Of a DNA stretch of 60,000 bases, positions 11,001 through 26,000 are shown piece after piece. The DNA comes from Cristatella mucedo. Its lineage: Eukaryota > Bryozoa > Phylactolaemata > Cristatellidae. Made by a program: the position numbers and the translations under genes. The stretch covers positions 15,111,001 through 15,171,000 of the forward strand of contig WPIO01000002.1 of the NCBI GenBank assembly GCA_009760855.2, written 5' to 3'. Under the pieces are notes generated by a model. It saw only the letters and a program-made list of their open reading frames with translations, was not told the origin of the DNA and did no database searches. The first letter of the stretch is position 1; each line of letters starts with the position of its first letter.

Positions 11001-14000
11001 ACAGGTGCCACGGGGCTCGAGCCCACGAACTCGGTAGGCCTTTGGTCAGGGCAAGCACATTAACTACTAGGCTAAACCAGAACCTTGAGCAAATGCACAT
11101 GAATGTACCTCTGTCATAATTCATACAGAAAACGTAATTGGGAATGAGTTGCTGGAATTTGAGGTGAACAAACATAAGCACCAACCAGTGTCCGACATAC
11201 CCTGTAGTATTCTCCACTGACACCTTGAGACATTGATTCCACAAGCTCCGCATGAACAGGGAATTGTAGCATAATGTATACAACAACCTAAAAAAAAGTT
11301 CACACATACATTCTAACCGACGAGCATAAAAAACAACAACCGCAACAAATTGCAGTGACTACCAATAGCTGAACTGTGCACGGCCTTCATGGAAAATAAA
11401 AAAGCTGAATGTCTACATTAAAAGGAAGCGTGATCCCTGCTTTATAAAGGGTAAGTGGGGCTGCACTACTAGGGTGGTACCAACAACTACGACTCACTGT
11501 TGTAGAGAAAGGGACTGCTGGCATGAGCTGTGTATTTCAAAAACCAAAGAAGAAGAAAGGTGAAAATAATGAAAGGTCCTTTCAGGCCGAGGGCAGGCAT
11601 ACACAGGAAGTGTAAGCTTGGGTTTGGAGAAAAGTTTCAAGGCAGCTCCCTCCCGATCGAAAGGAAATCGGTCGTTCAGAAGTCAGCCCATGTCAAAAGA
11701 GCTGCTCCGAGCACACAGGATGACAAGAGCAGGTTGCTGCATCCCGGGTGGGAGAGATAGTTGACGGTCTAGCTGTGTCATTGTTAACCATAATAGAACC
11801 TAGGTGGAGAATAGTCGCTGATTCCTAATACAAACAACACAGTATAATCTTAACTCACGGCAGTTAGCAGCTAATTTTTCAGTCGGGCTCCAGACACACT
11901 GCTCAGCTAAGCAAGCGATTTTAGCTTCGTGCCAATCGTTTCTACTACGACTGGCATTATGAATATCAGCACTGTTTGCAATAAATCCTCTGGTGATGAC
12001 ACTTAGGTGTTTGACAAACCCAGCAAATTAGTATTGCTCCAGCAAGGTTACAAGGTGTGTGGTTTCCTCCAACGATGTGATGTGGCTCCACTTCCAATAT
12101 TACAAAAGCAAGAATAAAGCATTCACGTGTCAATTGTATGTCTTGGCTTTGGGTACACGATCCATGGCACATCAAACAGCATTAAAACAACGTCGCTTTT
12201 TGCAGGTAACAGGGATTCCCAATTCTCTTATGCACATATCTTGCCCATACCAACAATTGATTTTTGCACGGGAAAACAGCCACAAACAAACTCCCAGGAA
12301 AGGTATAAGTAGATGGGGAATAGCTTGCCCATGGCAAGATGCAAAGAGGAACATAGTTACTTGTACATCATGGTCAGTTGTATGGCAACACCAAGTGACT
12401 GCAATGTACGCTCAAAGCGTTGCAGCAGACCGTGAGCAGGGGTAGTGAGCAGAAGGCAATGCGCAGGAGCAGTGCACAGAGGTAGTGAGCAGGAGCAAAG
12501 ACAGTCACAATAAGCAGGGAGCAGTGAGCAGGGACAAGCCGGCAGCTAAGGTCGTTTGGCTTAACTCTATTATCAAAGCAATACTAGCTGATTTAACAGC
12601 CTCTTTTTGTACAGTGGCAGTATGATAGCGTATGGCAATGCTAAGTGGAAGCAAGTAAGAAGATCGGCGCTCAAATTATACACTCCCAACGCCTAAAGAC
12701 TGCTTACAGACCAAAGTTTAGATAGATAGCCGTTGCTTGTCCTATTCGACAATCCATGACATGAACCACATTGATCAAATTGACTCATTCCAAATATATA
12801 GGAATATTTTCTAATAATAAAAAATCTGTTGATTTAACACTCTCATTTGAATAGCATCAGAGGAGCATTGTAGTAATAATAATAAAAACGGCAAAATAGC
12901 ACCCTCAGAGAACGGTATCATTTTCTACGCACTTTACATAAGCCTGTTCGAATGGTTAGTAGTAGCATGCTCAATGACAACAAGAATAACGTGTTTGGCG
13001 ATGACATCCACAGGGTCAGCATGCAAATATGGTCAGTGGCATCATGCAGTGTCAGCATCCATAAGCACACAAAGGACAAATCACAAAGACCCACTAAATG
13101 CTATGATAAGCCGATGCGTTTTTAGCTGCTTTTTAATTGTCAAGTCAGGGGATGTCGTGATGCAGCCGGAAGTGAATTAGAGGTGTTGGGGCATACGAAC
13201 TTAAAGCACAGTCTCCAAAGAATTTGAGGTTCGTACACGGTTTAGGTAAATAATTATATTCCGAAAAGCGGGTGGTACGATGCTTAGCTTAGTGGGGGCA
13301 GTAGATCTGATAGGTAGGTTGGGGCAAAAGAATGAAGAGACCTAAACGTGAGTGACCGAGCCTTGATGCGATGTTTGACAGGAACCCAGTTCATGTTGAT
13401 GAGAAGTGGTGTGACGTGGCAGCTTCGCTGCTCACAACAGACAAGCCAAGCTGCTGAGTTTTGCACCAGCTGTAAGTGCCTAATTGCACAGGCCGGTAAA
13501 CCAGCAAGTAGTGAGTTACAGAAAGAAGTCGACGGAATGTTACAAATGCATGGACCAACTTGGACGTGGTATCCTTATCTAAACAAGCCTAAATTTTAGC
13601 TATCTTATGTAGCTGAAAGTAGGCAGACTTGACTGTGGAGCTGACGTGGTCGTCTAACAAGAGGTCACTTTGGAATATGACACCTATATTTCGAGCTGAT
13701 TCAACAGGAGATATGTTGGAAGAGCCGATTTTGAGCGTTAGCCTTTCCTATTTCTGAATCACACTTGGTTTGCCCATAACTAGTAAGTTAGTTTTATCAT
13801 CATTTAATTTAAGAAAATGTTCTGCCATTCATGTGCAGATGTCGTGAATACGTGCAGCAAGGGAGTTGAGAGAATTCGAGGTGCTCGAAGGCTGGGAGGG
13901 ATCAAAGCAAAGGCACAACTGAGTGTCATCCGCATAGAAGTGAAAGCCTAGATTGTGCTTGGCAATCACATCTGCAAGAGTGAGAGTATAAACCGTGAAA

Positions 14001-17000
14001 AGAACCGAACCTAGCACGGACCCCTGAGGTACCCCATATTTCAGAGGTACCTCGGATGATCTTTATCCATTCACATCAGTACTCTGTGGAGTCTCCCACT
14101 GATATAGGACCTGAACCATTGCAGGGCAGTGCCAGTGAGGCCCAGGCGAGATGAGAGGCGCTCAAGAAAAACTTGGTGATCGATAGTGTCAAATGCTGCC
14201 GAAAGATCAAGCAAAACAAGCAGAGATCATCTACCCGTGTCTGCGTTCCTAAGTAGGTCGTTGTTCAACCGAAGCGATGCTGACTCCATGGAGTGATTAG
14301 CTCTCAAGCCAGACTGGAACTTCCTAGCAAGGTTTGAAGTTTCAAAATATTAGTTCAGCTGGTCTGCCACGACTAGTTCCAATCTCTTCAATAGGAATAG
14401 TAGAAGGGAGACTGGGCGGTAGTTGCTCAAGTTCTCTTGGTCTAGTGTCACTTTCTTGAGAAGTGGCCTGACTACAGCTTTTGTGAAAGGTGCTGAGACA
14501 TGACCTGAGGCTAATGACATCATTATAGTGTTAGTTATGCATGGCAGCAGTAGATCAATTTAACGTAGGAGCAAGACAGTGGGAATAGGGTCCAAAGAAC
14601 CTGTTGTCTTCTTTGATTGGGATACGAACTTCGGGACGAGATCACTACTGACCTGCTTGAATGTAGACATTGAGGTGCTGCAAGGAATCGAGGGACAGCA
14701 TTCAAGGGGGGATGCTGCCCTCGCAGGGATGGACTCCTAGATCTTGTTTATCATCTGGACAAAGAATCGAGAGAAGCAATCAGCTAGATCATCACAGGGA
14801 TCATCGGGTAAGGAGCTAACCTGGGAGCAGGTTGAGAAGATGGTTGATCGTCGAAATCAGCATTTTTGGATTGTGCATCGGTGAATCAACAATTTTTTAT
14901 AGAAGCTAGACTTGGCCTTTGCTAGGATCGATTGGTAGGACCTACAATAGTCCTCGTATGCCTGTCGATGGAAAGTACGTCCTGATCTTTGGTATGCTTT
15001 TTCAAGCTTGCGCTTAGTAGACCTAGCTAGTTTAATGTCTGTGGTAAACCATAGGCCGTCTGGGCAAGGGCGCACAGTGCACTTAGTCAGGGGTGCAAAC
15101 TCGTCGAGCATGTCAGCTAGTGTCGTGTTGTAGCTATCTACCAATGATAATAATAAAGAGTGCTACTTAATTAGAAATTATATTCTAAAGTCCATAGCTC
15201 AGGACAGGCTTGAAGGATCTAATGACTGATAGACTTCTACTCGGACTTGGCAGTCGAAGCACACGATCTACCTGTAGTCCGGCAATGCTTACCGGCTATC
15301 GTAGACATGCTGTTGTAGATTGACTAATACCATGTGGCCAATATCGCACACGGCAGATATCGCACGGGAGTCACCACTTCTCGAGAGCATCAGAATCAAA
15401 ACCTCTACATGCTTGGGGCTGTTTAACCTCTGTAAGCAGTCCGTAACCAGCTCGACTGTGGATTGCATGACCGTGCCATTTCTTAATTCACTTTCAAAAT
15501 CGTCAGTGAGAATTTGAGGAAACAGCCTGCTGAGCACGTGCAGGTACTCCGTAATATCAACATCAGCTGACGAACCTAAACAAAGAAAACGACAATTAAA
15601 AAACGCAGAAGCCAAAGCCTGAAGATGAACGCATTAAAAGTTTGACAACAGGCTTGGCTCTATCTACTTGCCACTAAGTGTGCCCTAAATATTGCCTCGT
15701 TGTGAGGTTCTCTAAAAACATTATATTTGTTCCCTTTCTATCATTATAAGACTGTTGGCAACAGAGGCTTTTGGTGATGCTGGAGGTCTAAACTGGAGAT
15801 CTTACTGATGAGACATCACAGTGTACATCAGAGAGGTCTTACTAACCGGTGGCCATGAGTGTCTGTATGTTTTAGCATGCTGGTACAAGCATGATATTTG
15901 ATTGCTTGTGCATGCTTGATACCGCGAATGACACTTAACCTTAGGTACTGATTCTCCGGCAGCAAGTTAAAAAGCGCATGGGTAGAGATTATGTTCTCAT
16001 GGGGCTTTAAACAAACGGCCAACTATCATTATAATTATTATAAGCTGTTGGCAAAACATCAGAACTGCTAATGACACATCATTCTAGAAATTAGAAATTC
16101 TGATTTATCCTCCCAGACAGCAAAGCACATCTGCAAAAATGGCAGATCAGCAAAGCATCAAGCAATTGCAAGACACAGTAATGTAATGTCACGTAAAAAA
16201 AATACTAGCTGATTCAACAGCCTCTTTTTGTATAGTGTGCGACGGAAGAGCATTTACGGCTATCACCACTGCTTGCTGCAGCAATAAAGGGTTGCCCACA
16301 GCAACATTCGAACCCACGACCTCAGAACAGAGGTCGTGAAAAGCAACCACCTTACCTAGTATGCCATCACGGCTAAGTAATGTATGTCCATCTGTAACTC
16401 CAAAAAGCCACAAAGACTATGTGGGTGTTACTAATATTACATTCTACATATTCACTATTTTTGGTTTGCATGGCAAGCCCGAGTGCAATAGAACCGCACA
16501 GCATCAGTCACACCATGACAAATTAATTGCTTGCCAACACGTTTTGATGAAAGGGAGTAAGACTGCCCACTCCCTTTAACAATGCTATTGTATGGGCACA
16601 GCCGAGTAGTGCAGCATGATCCCAGGTAATAACAGGCACGGATGTAGTGCAGCAACTCCACATGCAAGCTCGGCATGCCATGAAATCCAGAAACAAGTTT
16701 AACTACTGGTCAAAGACAAAATAATGAAAGCTGAAGCTTAGCTGAGTGGCTCCAGCAGTCATTCTCCTACCTAAACTTTCAGCAGCAAGAAACAGCAACG
16801 AGTGAAGAAGCGTCGACGACAGTGGTGTGGTGCATTGGCAGCTTTTCTTGAGCAGCATAGCATGAGAGATGCTACTGACAATGCAGGCAAGCAATGTTGG
16901 TTTCTTGGACATCTCATCGGCGACTGCAGGTACAATGAAGTCATACACCTGGTGTGTGTATGCAGGGCTGAAGAAGTTAGCACAGAAGGAACTCAACACC

Positions 17001-20000
17001 ATAGACCTGCAATGCAAGAGAAAGAGCCAATCCGTGGCATACGATCCAAACAAGACTACTAGATCGATTTCTACAGGCAACACAATGATTGGAGGCATAG
17101 CCAGCTAAGGGGTAAATTTCTAAATTTACACATGAGAATACAGCAAAATGAGTGAGCTGTTCAGTCCCATCATTACAAGGGACAACCAGCTAGATCATTC
17201 AGAAGATTCAAAGAATACCCAATACATTAAATATTAAGCCTTAAAGCTAAAAAGCACAGGACCCCCTTCAGTAAAGCTCACAAAAATCAGTAAAACTTAA
17301 GCAACAAGCTTAAGTGTCGTGAGGCAAATTCTAACCAAGACTAGATCGCATACTTTATTGCATACTAACACATGGATGTCTCATAAAGCACATCTTAGAG
17401 TTTTAATTGAACATACTGGTTTCATAATGAAACCCGGTCTATGAACACGGTCCACGCAGACACCAAGGAATCAAGCAAAGCAAGGAGAACCGAAATTGAT
17501 CTTTAAGAGCTGCCACTGGGCTTCATTGTGCTCCCGAGACCAATAGAGGTGGTAACAGAAGAAAAGATGTATAGGTCACATTAGTAAATAGCACAGTGAA
17601 GTGCAAAGTGGAAAGTAAAGTAAAGATCAGCAAATACAACAGCATAATTAATTTCGCAGCAGTAGAGGCTCTGTGCCCATCTTCTTGCTTGTAGCAAGGG
17701 ATCGTCTGCTTCAGGACTCGAACCAACCCACGAACTGGATAGTGAAGCAAAAGGATGCAAAAATATGCAACGTGTGAAGGAAAACTTATCGGCCTCGGAA
17801 AAGTTCAGCAACCTGTCAATATTGCTCCATAGTCGTTCTATGGGGTTTTAATCAGGCAACTGGCTGGACCATTGCATCAGCCACAATCAAAGATTTGTCA
17901 AAAACAAAACTACTTCACTCACGATATTTTTGGTCAAGCAAACTGGATTTCAAAACTCAAATATTTGGCTTGGGGGTCGTCACATTTGGCTGCAAGATAG
18001 TGAACCATATCAACTACCAGGCCGTGAAGTACTTATTGATGAATACTCATTTGATAATGATGCAGTGATTTGCAGATCACCTGATTTGAAACCTATAAAA
18101 TGACCATGGAGCGATATCGACAGGCAGCTGACGCAGGGTGTTCGGCCTATGCCAGTAACCAACCTTTTCAGTAAAACTCGGGCTCTTCGGAATGTGATAT
18201 AGCACAAGAGTTAGTGCAGAAGCTGGTGGCCTCTATGCCTAGCCAGACAAGAGTGGCCATACACTAAAAACATCCATATCGACTGCATCTTGTGGGCTGT
18301 CAATAAATATATTCACATATTGCACGTAACTTTAGTAGGCCTGACATCGATAAAAACCCTGTTATCCAAACGAATGTACAGCCACAGCAGCATTACAGCC
18401 ACAGGTCTACTGCAAAACGGGCATTGCTTATGTTGTAGCCCAGAGTCAGAAAATCCCATAGTCCTGGAGCTTTTTCTGGCTTCTGACACTGTCACTAATT
18501 TCGACGTGTGTAATGTGTAGTATCATCGAAGCACTTCAAAGTAAAATTTAAAATATGCATCAAATTTCCCCTCTCAAACTGTATCTACAAAAATGTCGGA
18601 GCAATTTTCAGCAATCATCGAGAGTTTGAAGTATGCTATGTTTCGCACACATAACCTTGGGCTTGGCAAGGTTCAAAGAGTAAAAATCACAGACCTGCGC
18701 TTTCTGATAAAAATACGGAATTAAAAAAATCTTTCAAATTCTTTCCTAGTCTCAGCCCACCTTTTCTCTCCCAAATGCATGTACTAAACATTCTCACAAT
18801 TTTAATGAAAAACTCTAAAGCATACATATTACAAAGATATTTGTGTTTCATGTGTTTGCCAAGTAGGACCCCATAGCTCTTTTTTCATAACCAAACGTGG
18901 CTGATTTTTTTGCTTTAACTGCAGTTCCAATGTTTTGCATAGTCTTGAACCAGGTCTTGCCTACGGCTGTGCATGTACAAAGCCAGATGCCTCAAACCAT
19001 GAACGTTTCTAGTATCATTCTACACTCGTTGTGAAGCATGTTTCTATAGGATACCCGCCACATAAAAAACGCATGCTTCGGTCTGTCCTAATTGTGCTAC
19101 CAAAAACTGTCCTTTGAAAACTAAAGTGTTTCCAGCCTCACCTGATTCTGCCAATTAGACTAGTTTTATTTTGCAAGTATTTGGCACCTACTAGGCTAAC
19201 CGAGAAATTTGCAAGATTCATAGCCTCATCATATTCATCTTACCTTGTGGCACTTAATTTTTTTAGCCTTGATTTTGTAGAACTCGTCTGTTGCTAAACA
19301 ATAAATAAGTCTTCAATCTCTTAATAGACTATACAAGTAAATCCAGGTAGCGGTGGTAATAGCCGTAAAGGCTCTTCTGTCGCTATACAAAAGAGGCTGT
19401 TAAATCAGCTAGTATTTTTTTAGAAGTGAGAGTCCAGAGACCAGTTTCTTAAACTGGCTGTCAACATTAGATTGTGCAAAGGAAAAAGACAATTCAACTA
19501 GTCGGTTTAAGGCAACTCACTGGTAGTGCTCATTCCGTATGGGAGTCCAAGCCATGGGCCTCAGAATAAGACTAAGAATGCATTCGGCAAGAGGCGTCGG
19601 CGGAGTGGCACTTCTCTCGATGCTGGACGGCAGTCTAGTGTCGCACAGTTTCCTCAGCACTTTAAAGTACCCTGATGATAGAAAGAGAAGTGCAATCAGA
19701 GATTCAAAGCCGAGCAATCGAATGCAGTGTTGCACAGCAACGACCGATAGGGAACAAAGACATGCTGATCAAAAAAGTGGCCTCAGAAGGACCATTCGCA
19801 GTTTGTGTTAAAAAAAGAGAGAAAAAAATATCCGGAGTCATTTCTGTCGTGATCCCGATGCACTTAGCCTCTAACACTTGCAGAAATCACTTATCTGATT
19901 ACCATACAAATATTGGTTGTCCATACAGTACAAAATTGCATCATGGTCACATATTAGGACCAATGGACATAATGCAAATCAGACTGCCAATTAGTCCTCT

Positions 20001-23000
20001 GCCTAAATAAGTCATACACACATACCCGCACATACCCGTATACGAACGTGCATCATCTCATGATGGATATAGCCAGAAAGACAAAAATTAGAGTATCAAA
20101 GGTTACGGAAAGATAATCTTTAATCCTGGACATCAACTCGAACAAACCTCACTTACGAAAACTGGTGTTTTACGCTAGACATTTAAAGAACCAGAGTGAG
20201 CTGGCCAATTATATTACGTACCGTGACACACCAAAAACTGACACAGCCCTGCCCATGCTGTTTCAGGTATGCTGATGCTATTTGAAAATGTAGCCACATT
20301 AGTGAAACAGTCCAGGGTCCTGAGTGGAATAGATATATTAGCTGCTGCCGTCCCAGAGCGGTCTTGTATACACCTTCAATATCAGATCAAGATGTTAGAC
20401 ATCCGATGAGCACAACAATTGGCTACAATAAATCGATACACCCAGTACCCAGTAAAACTCACGTGCAGCAACATAACAAGAGTTTCTTCAGCAGCAGAAT
20501 ATTGCCATCGTGTGTAAAGAAATGCTGGATGAACGATGCTGGGTTCTCAAGTAGGAGCTGACATATCAGGATCTAAAAGAACACAACCAATAAGCTCCAC
20601 TTCAGACAATTAATCAAAGGACCCCTTGCCCTAAAGCTGCCTCAACACTGGTGAAGATTCGGAGTCGAGACATCCTTAATCAGCTAAGATTTATTTATTA
20701 TTTATTTATAAGCTTGGGCTATGCCATCTGTTTTGACTGCTACGGGGCGAAGACCGGTGGCAGACGGCAAAGACCAGAATCTCAGGGGCTGGGTTTGAGA
20801 AATTAGCCGGGCGGCCTACTTCTAGGCGGTTGATTGGAGACATCTGAGGCAGCCAAAGAATCAGGAAGAGACCCAAAAAGCATCACGGATGCAGCCCTTA
20901 TAGAAGCGTTGCATGGGGAGACCAATTTGTGGACTGAAAAAGTTTCACAGCCTCCTTGCACTGTCTTCCACTACTGCTATCGAAGCAGTGAGTAGTAGCT
21001 GACTTAGGGTATGTGGAAGTAGATATATGTCAATGGAGAGCCGCTGCCACATTTTCATTTGCTGCCAAACAAAGAAAACATAAGAACAACGCATTTCCGA
21101 GATCTCTTCTCATAGCAAAGTGCGAGTGGATGTAACAGCCACAGTCCGACAACGAGGCTATTATCGACTTCAAACTGTTGCAGACTGTAGACATGGCTGG
21201 TTCGATGCCAGTTTACACTCGAGACACGTCCACAGATAACTTCACGCCAAACGTTTGCCAGTGTATGCGAAGCTAAGCTGCTTCTATCAGCAAGGCCCCA
21301 CAAACACACTGTACACACAAACAAATGCACAGCCGTACGCTGTCCTTACTGGTGCAGCCACTTAAACAACAACTGGTAAACGAGGACAGCATTAGCACTT
21401 CACCCACCATTAGGCTCTTAACTTCAAGGGGATATCCAGTACTGCTAGGTTAGGGCAATTGACAAGATGCTTGCCTTTGCCATAGGAGACATGGGTTCGA
21501 TTCAACTTGAGAGACCGAAGAGTCGTGTGCTTCTTTGTCGAAGGAAGCACACTGAATTCGCCCCCTCAACAGTCCCACTGATCTGATCGCCAGTTATTGC
21601 AAACAACTAAACGATACCGATGTGACAAGCAACAACAACAATCCCTGCAGTGCCAGTAAAGCATGCTGAGCCACAACTTTGTTGAGTGCAGGCACCGATG
21701 CTTAATGCAAAATGCTGTCTTGAAGGTGCACAGTTGGACAGTCAACATACAAAGTAGGACAGAGGATAATGTAACACTGTACGACTTGAAAAAGAAACAG
21801 GATAAGCTGGCTGTTAGCCTTAGCAAGTAGTTCAGAACACTATACTGTTGGTCAAAACTACGACCATCGACAGCAAAAAGAAACTGAAGCAAGCTCTACT
21901 GAGAACACAGGGCATTTAAAACCTCTCAGGCAAGACATTAGGAGTGGCGGCGACTGAAACTAATGACGCCTCGATGCCCAGTACAGAGAGACCCTGAAGA
22001 CGAGGCCCTGACAGGGGCAAGCCACCAACAGGCCCATTCAGTCCCTCGTCCATTCGGTCCCACCCATACGGGTATAACTAATTTGCAAAGTTCTCAATGC
22101 TTCTTTGGTCCTTTAAGTTTGCGTCCGAAATAGAAACAAACTAGCTTTTCTTAAACATCCTTATCAAGCCCATCATCATAATCTGCCAGGTACACCCTAA
22201 TAGTCGCCATGCTCGGCAGCTGGCACATTCTGACAGCTAAGCCGACAACAAACTGTTGCTTGGCAGCAACATCAAATCTAATATAAGTGCCCACAGCCAT
22301 GGACGGGTTATACCTTGAGCGGTCAAAGATCTGATCGCAACCTTACATACTGAATGTGCACCTTCCCAAAAAGCACAGCTTCTTCCGTTTCCGGTTGACT
22401 CTGCCGTGATTGATCCACATAAAGCTAACTCGTGGCCAAAGGTGCCAGCACTACCACCAAAGCTGTTCGGGCTACTACCTAAGAGGATCGGCAGATAAAA
22501 GTAGCTCATTCGCGCTGTTTAGCGTTGGTATACTGAAATATTATGTACATAGGGATTGGCAGATATTTGGCTAAATTCCAATTTGGGATTCGACTACAAA
22601 AAAAATCGAAGAACTTGGAATCAAATTGACTCCGGTTGAAGTAGTGACATTCAAAAGAGACAAGCCTAGCAGCAGCTAGCAACGGAACTGTACGCATCTT
22701 ACTGCACCGGCAGGAAGATCAGCGAGTATTCATTAGCATGAGTCTAAACAGGATGCCTCCAATTTGTAGACCAGATTGAGGGTGGTATCCTTACCAAAGA
22801 GCCCAAATATTTGCAATGGTATGCAAATAAAAGTCGGCAGCCTTGACAGTGAAGCTGGTGTGGTTATCAGGCGACAAGTTATTTTGGATAAGGACACCCG
22901 GAAGGATACAAGGGATATGTTGGTCAAGCCCAGTTTGAGGATCAGGCTTTCTTACTTCTGAGTAGCATTAGGTTTGCCCTCTACTAGCTAATTGGTATTA

Positions 23001-26000
23001 AAGCCATTCAATTTGAGAAAGTGTGCAGGCATACAAAGGCAGACGTCAGCTCTACATGATGCAAGTGAGCTGAGAGAATTTCTGATGCTAGAAGGCACAG
23101 AAGGATCGAAGAACCAGTACAGCTGTGTGTCATCTGCATAAAAATGAAAGCCTAGATTGTACGTAGCAATTACATCGGCAAGTGGCTCATTATAAATTGT
23201 CAAAGGTAGACAAAAACGGATCACCCGTGCAAGCCATGCTTTAAAAGCTCACCGGATGATCGGTGGCTGTTGATATCTATTCGCTGAAATTCCCCACTGA
23301 GAACTCAGCCATTGTAGCGCAGAACCTGCCATGCTTAGGCAAGACGACGGGCTCTCAAGAAGAACTTGGTAACTAATGGTAGCAAAAGCTGCTGAGAGAT
23401 CCATCAGAATTAGCAGACAGATTTTACCAAAGTCACCATTCCTGAGGTCCGTGTACATTTGCAACAGTGCTGACTGTTGAGTGAGCAGCTCTAAAACTTG
23501 AGTGGAACTTACTTGCTAGGTTTGAAGTTTGGACTTAAGAGTTTGGCTATGAATGTCAACTGAATAATGGCTTTACAATAAACTCTTTGAGATATTGTGA
23601 AAGAAGTAAAAGACAGATTTACAATGTCAGCTATGAAAAAGTCAGCAGCAAATATAGGCTAAACCGAGGCATTTCAAAAGGAGAACAGCAAGTAAAAAAA
23701 GCACCCATTCCTCACAGCATTTGCTTGGTCTGAGTGAGTTATCCTTTATGAGCTTATACATGCTGAAATAGGGAGTGTTATCACAAAACAACTGATATGC
23801 TACCTTTATATCATATAAAAAGTACTTAGAAAGAGATTGAATTATCTTAGGGCACTATAGCAATGTCTACTCTTCTTAGAGAAGCTAGAATTGGCCTCGG
23901 AAATTACGAATTAGTAGGACCTACAATAATCGTCGAATGCCAGTCGATGAATGGTCAGTCCTGATCTACTAATTACTTTTCAAGCTTTGCTTAGTAGTAC
24001 TAGCTAGTTTAAGGTACACATTAAACCATGTGGGTGAAAGGTTAAAAAAATCACCTAGGATGAGGAAGGCACGATTTCTGTAACACGGAATGGAAAAAAG
24101 ATCGACAATTTCTCAAATAAGTAAGTCCTGGCTAAAGTACATGCCTGCTAAAACTGGCATTGGTCCGTGAACCAGCCGATCGATCCAGCTAATTTATACT
24201 TTAAATTTACATGTCACACATAACTTTAATTCACTGTCCATTTATTTCTTCCTTTTTCACGCAATGTCTGGCATGCTGTTCTCAACTTACTTACTCGTCC
24301 AAGGTATTATCCATGTTTGAGCAAAACGAAGCTATGTCATGCCGTAATGTCACCATACTTGTTCTTCCGACTCACAAAATTGTCGGCCTGCATGCAGTTC
24401 AGAGGCCAAGCATTTCCGTGAGCAAGCATGAGCAGGCCAGACACGTCATCCAACATAGCCAAGAACTCATATTTATGTAAATATGGGGCACTAGGTAAGT
24501 GTTATCAAAATAAAATTTAACTATGCCGTATAATAATAATAAATAATTCATTTGTATAGCGCCCCAAAAGAACTAAATCTCAATCCAGGCGCTTCACATA
24601 TGCCTCAGGGCTCGAGCCCACGACCTCAGCCAGATCCTAGTCGGGGCAAGCACCTCAACCACTGGACCAACCCAGCTCGGCCGTATGTATAACTATGTCG
24701 TACGCGTCATTTGTTACTGAACACTTATTACTGTCTTATTATTATCTAATTATATTATTATTGACAAATACCGATGATGCAGCCAGTAAAGTGAAGTTAA
24801 CAATGGCTGCATTATGGCATAGGTAAAAACCAAAGTTTGCAACAAACAGTTCAACTCACCAGTCTTTCGTCGTCAATCGACAGCTTATAAAAGAATGTCA
24901 GCTTCTGCAGTAACAGCTGCTTCTTCTCATTGTCGTGCGACCTAAGCGTTGCCTTTGCAATAGTATCAAACTTTCCCCTCTCCACTGCTCTCTATCAAAA
25001 TAGTAATACGTGAAAGTTCACCACATTGACCCAGAGAGCAAGTCAAGCATTCTGACATGTTCATAGTGAGTAAAAAAAAAGCGTTTTGTAAGCTCTATAC
25101 ATTCGAACTCAAGCTTAAGAAAAGACAGAAACGGTTTCATAGCCACACGGCCTCACAAACAGCACATAAGCCTTAGAGGCTTACACTAATCTCAAGGTGC
25201 CAAAAGCCTTGGGCCATTTACTAGCCAGTACGAAGTTAGTCAATCAAACAGGATATTGACAAACATTCAATAATAATAATAATAATAATAATGCACTTTA
25301 TAAAGCGCCCTCAGAGAACTCACTCTCTTTCTAGGCACTTAGCATTTGCTGCAAAGGGAACCGCGATTGAATGGTGAGTAATATCATGCTTGATAAACAA
25401 TGGGAATATGTTTAGGCGTGACATGCACAGGGTCAGCATGCAAGTCTGGTTAGTGGCAGCATGCAGTGTCACCACGCATAAGCACATGAAGGACGAATCA
25501 CAGTGACCCACTAAATGCTTCCATGAGTAGGTGCGTTTTTAGTTCATTTTTAAACGTGGTCAAATCGGCGGATGTGGTAATGCAAGTCGGAAGTGAGTTC
25601 CAGGCTTTGGGAGCATACGAACTAAATGCACGGTCTCCAAAGGATTTGAGGTTTCTACAAGGTATTTGTAGACTGTTGGATTCCGAAAAGCGGGTGGTAC
25701 GATGCTTGGCCTGATGGTGGAGTAGATCTGAGAGATAGGCTGAAGCCAAAGAATGAAGTGACCTAAAAGTGAGCGACAAAACCTTGAAGTCGATCTGTTG
25801 CTTGACTGGTAGCCAGTGCAGGTCGGCAAGAAGTGGTGTAATGTGGCAACTGCGAAGCTCACGACAGACAAGCCTAGCTGCGGAGTTTTGTACCAGCTGT
25901 AATTGCCTGATTGCACATGCCTGTAGGCCAGCAAGCAGTGAGTTACAGAAGTCAAGACAGGATGTTTAAATGTCTTGCCTTCAGTTCGATGGCTTTTACG

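Noticed and set aside
24211-24480. Open frame on plus and a minus frame [20 protein letters not shown] with a following GTGAGT, considered as the missing UBE3C exon
   Set aside because: Phases at both ends disagree with the neighbouring exons and similarity is too weak.
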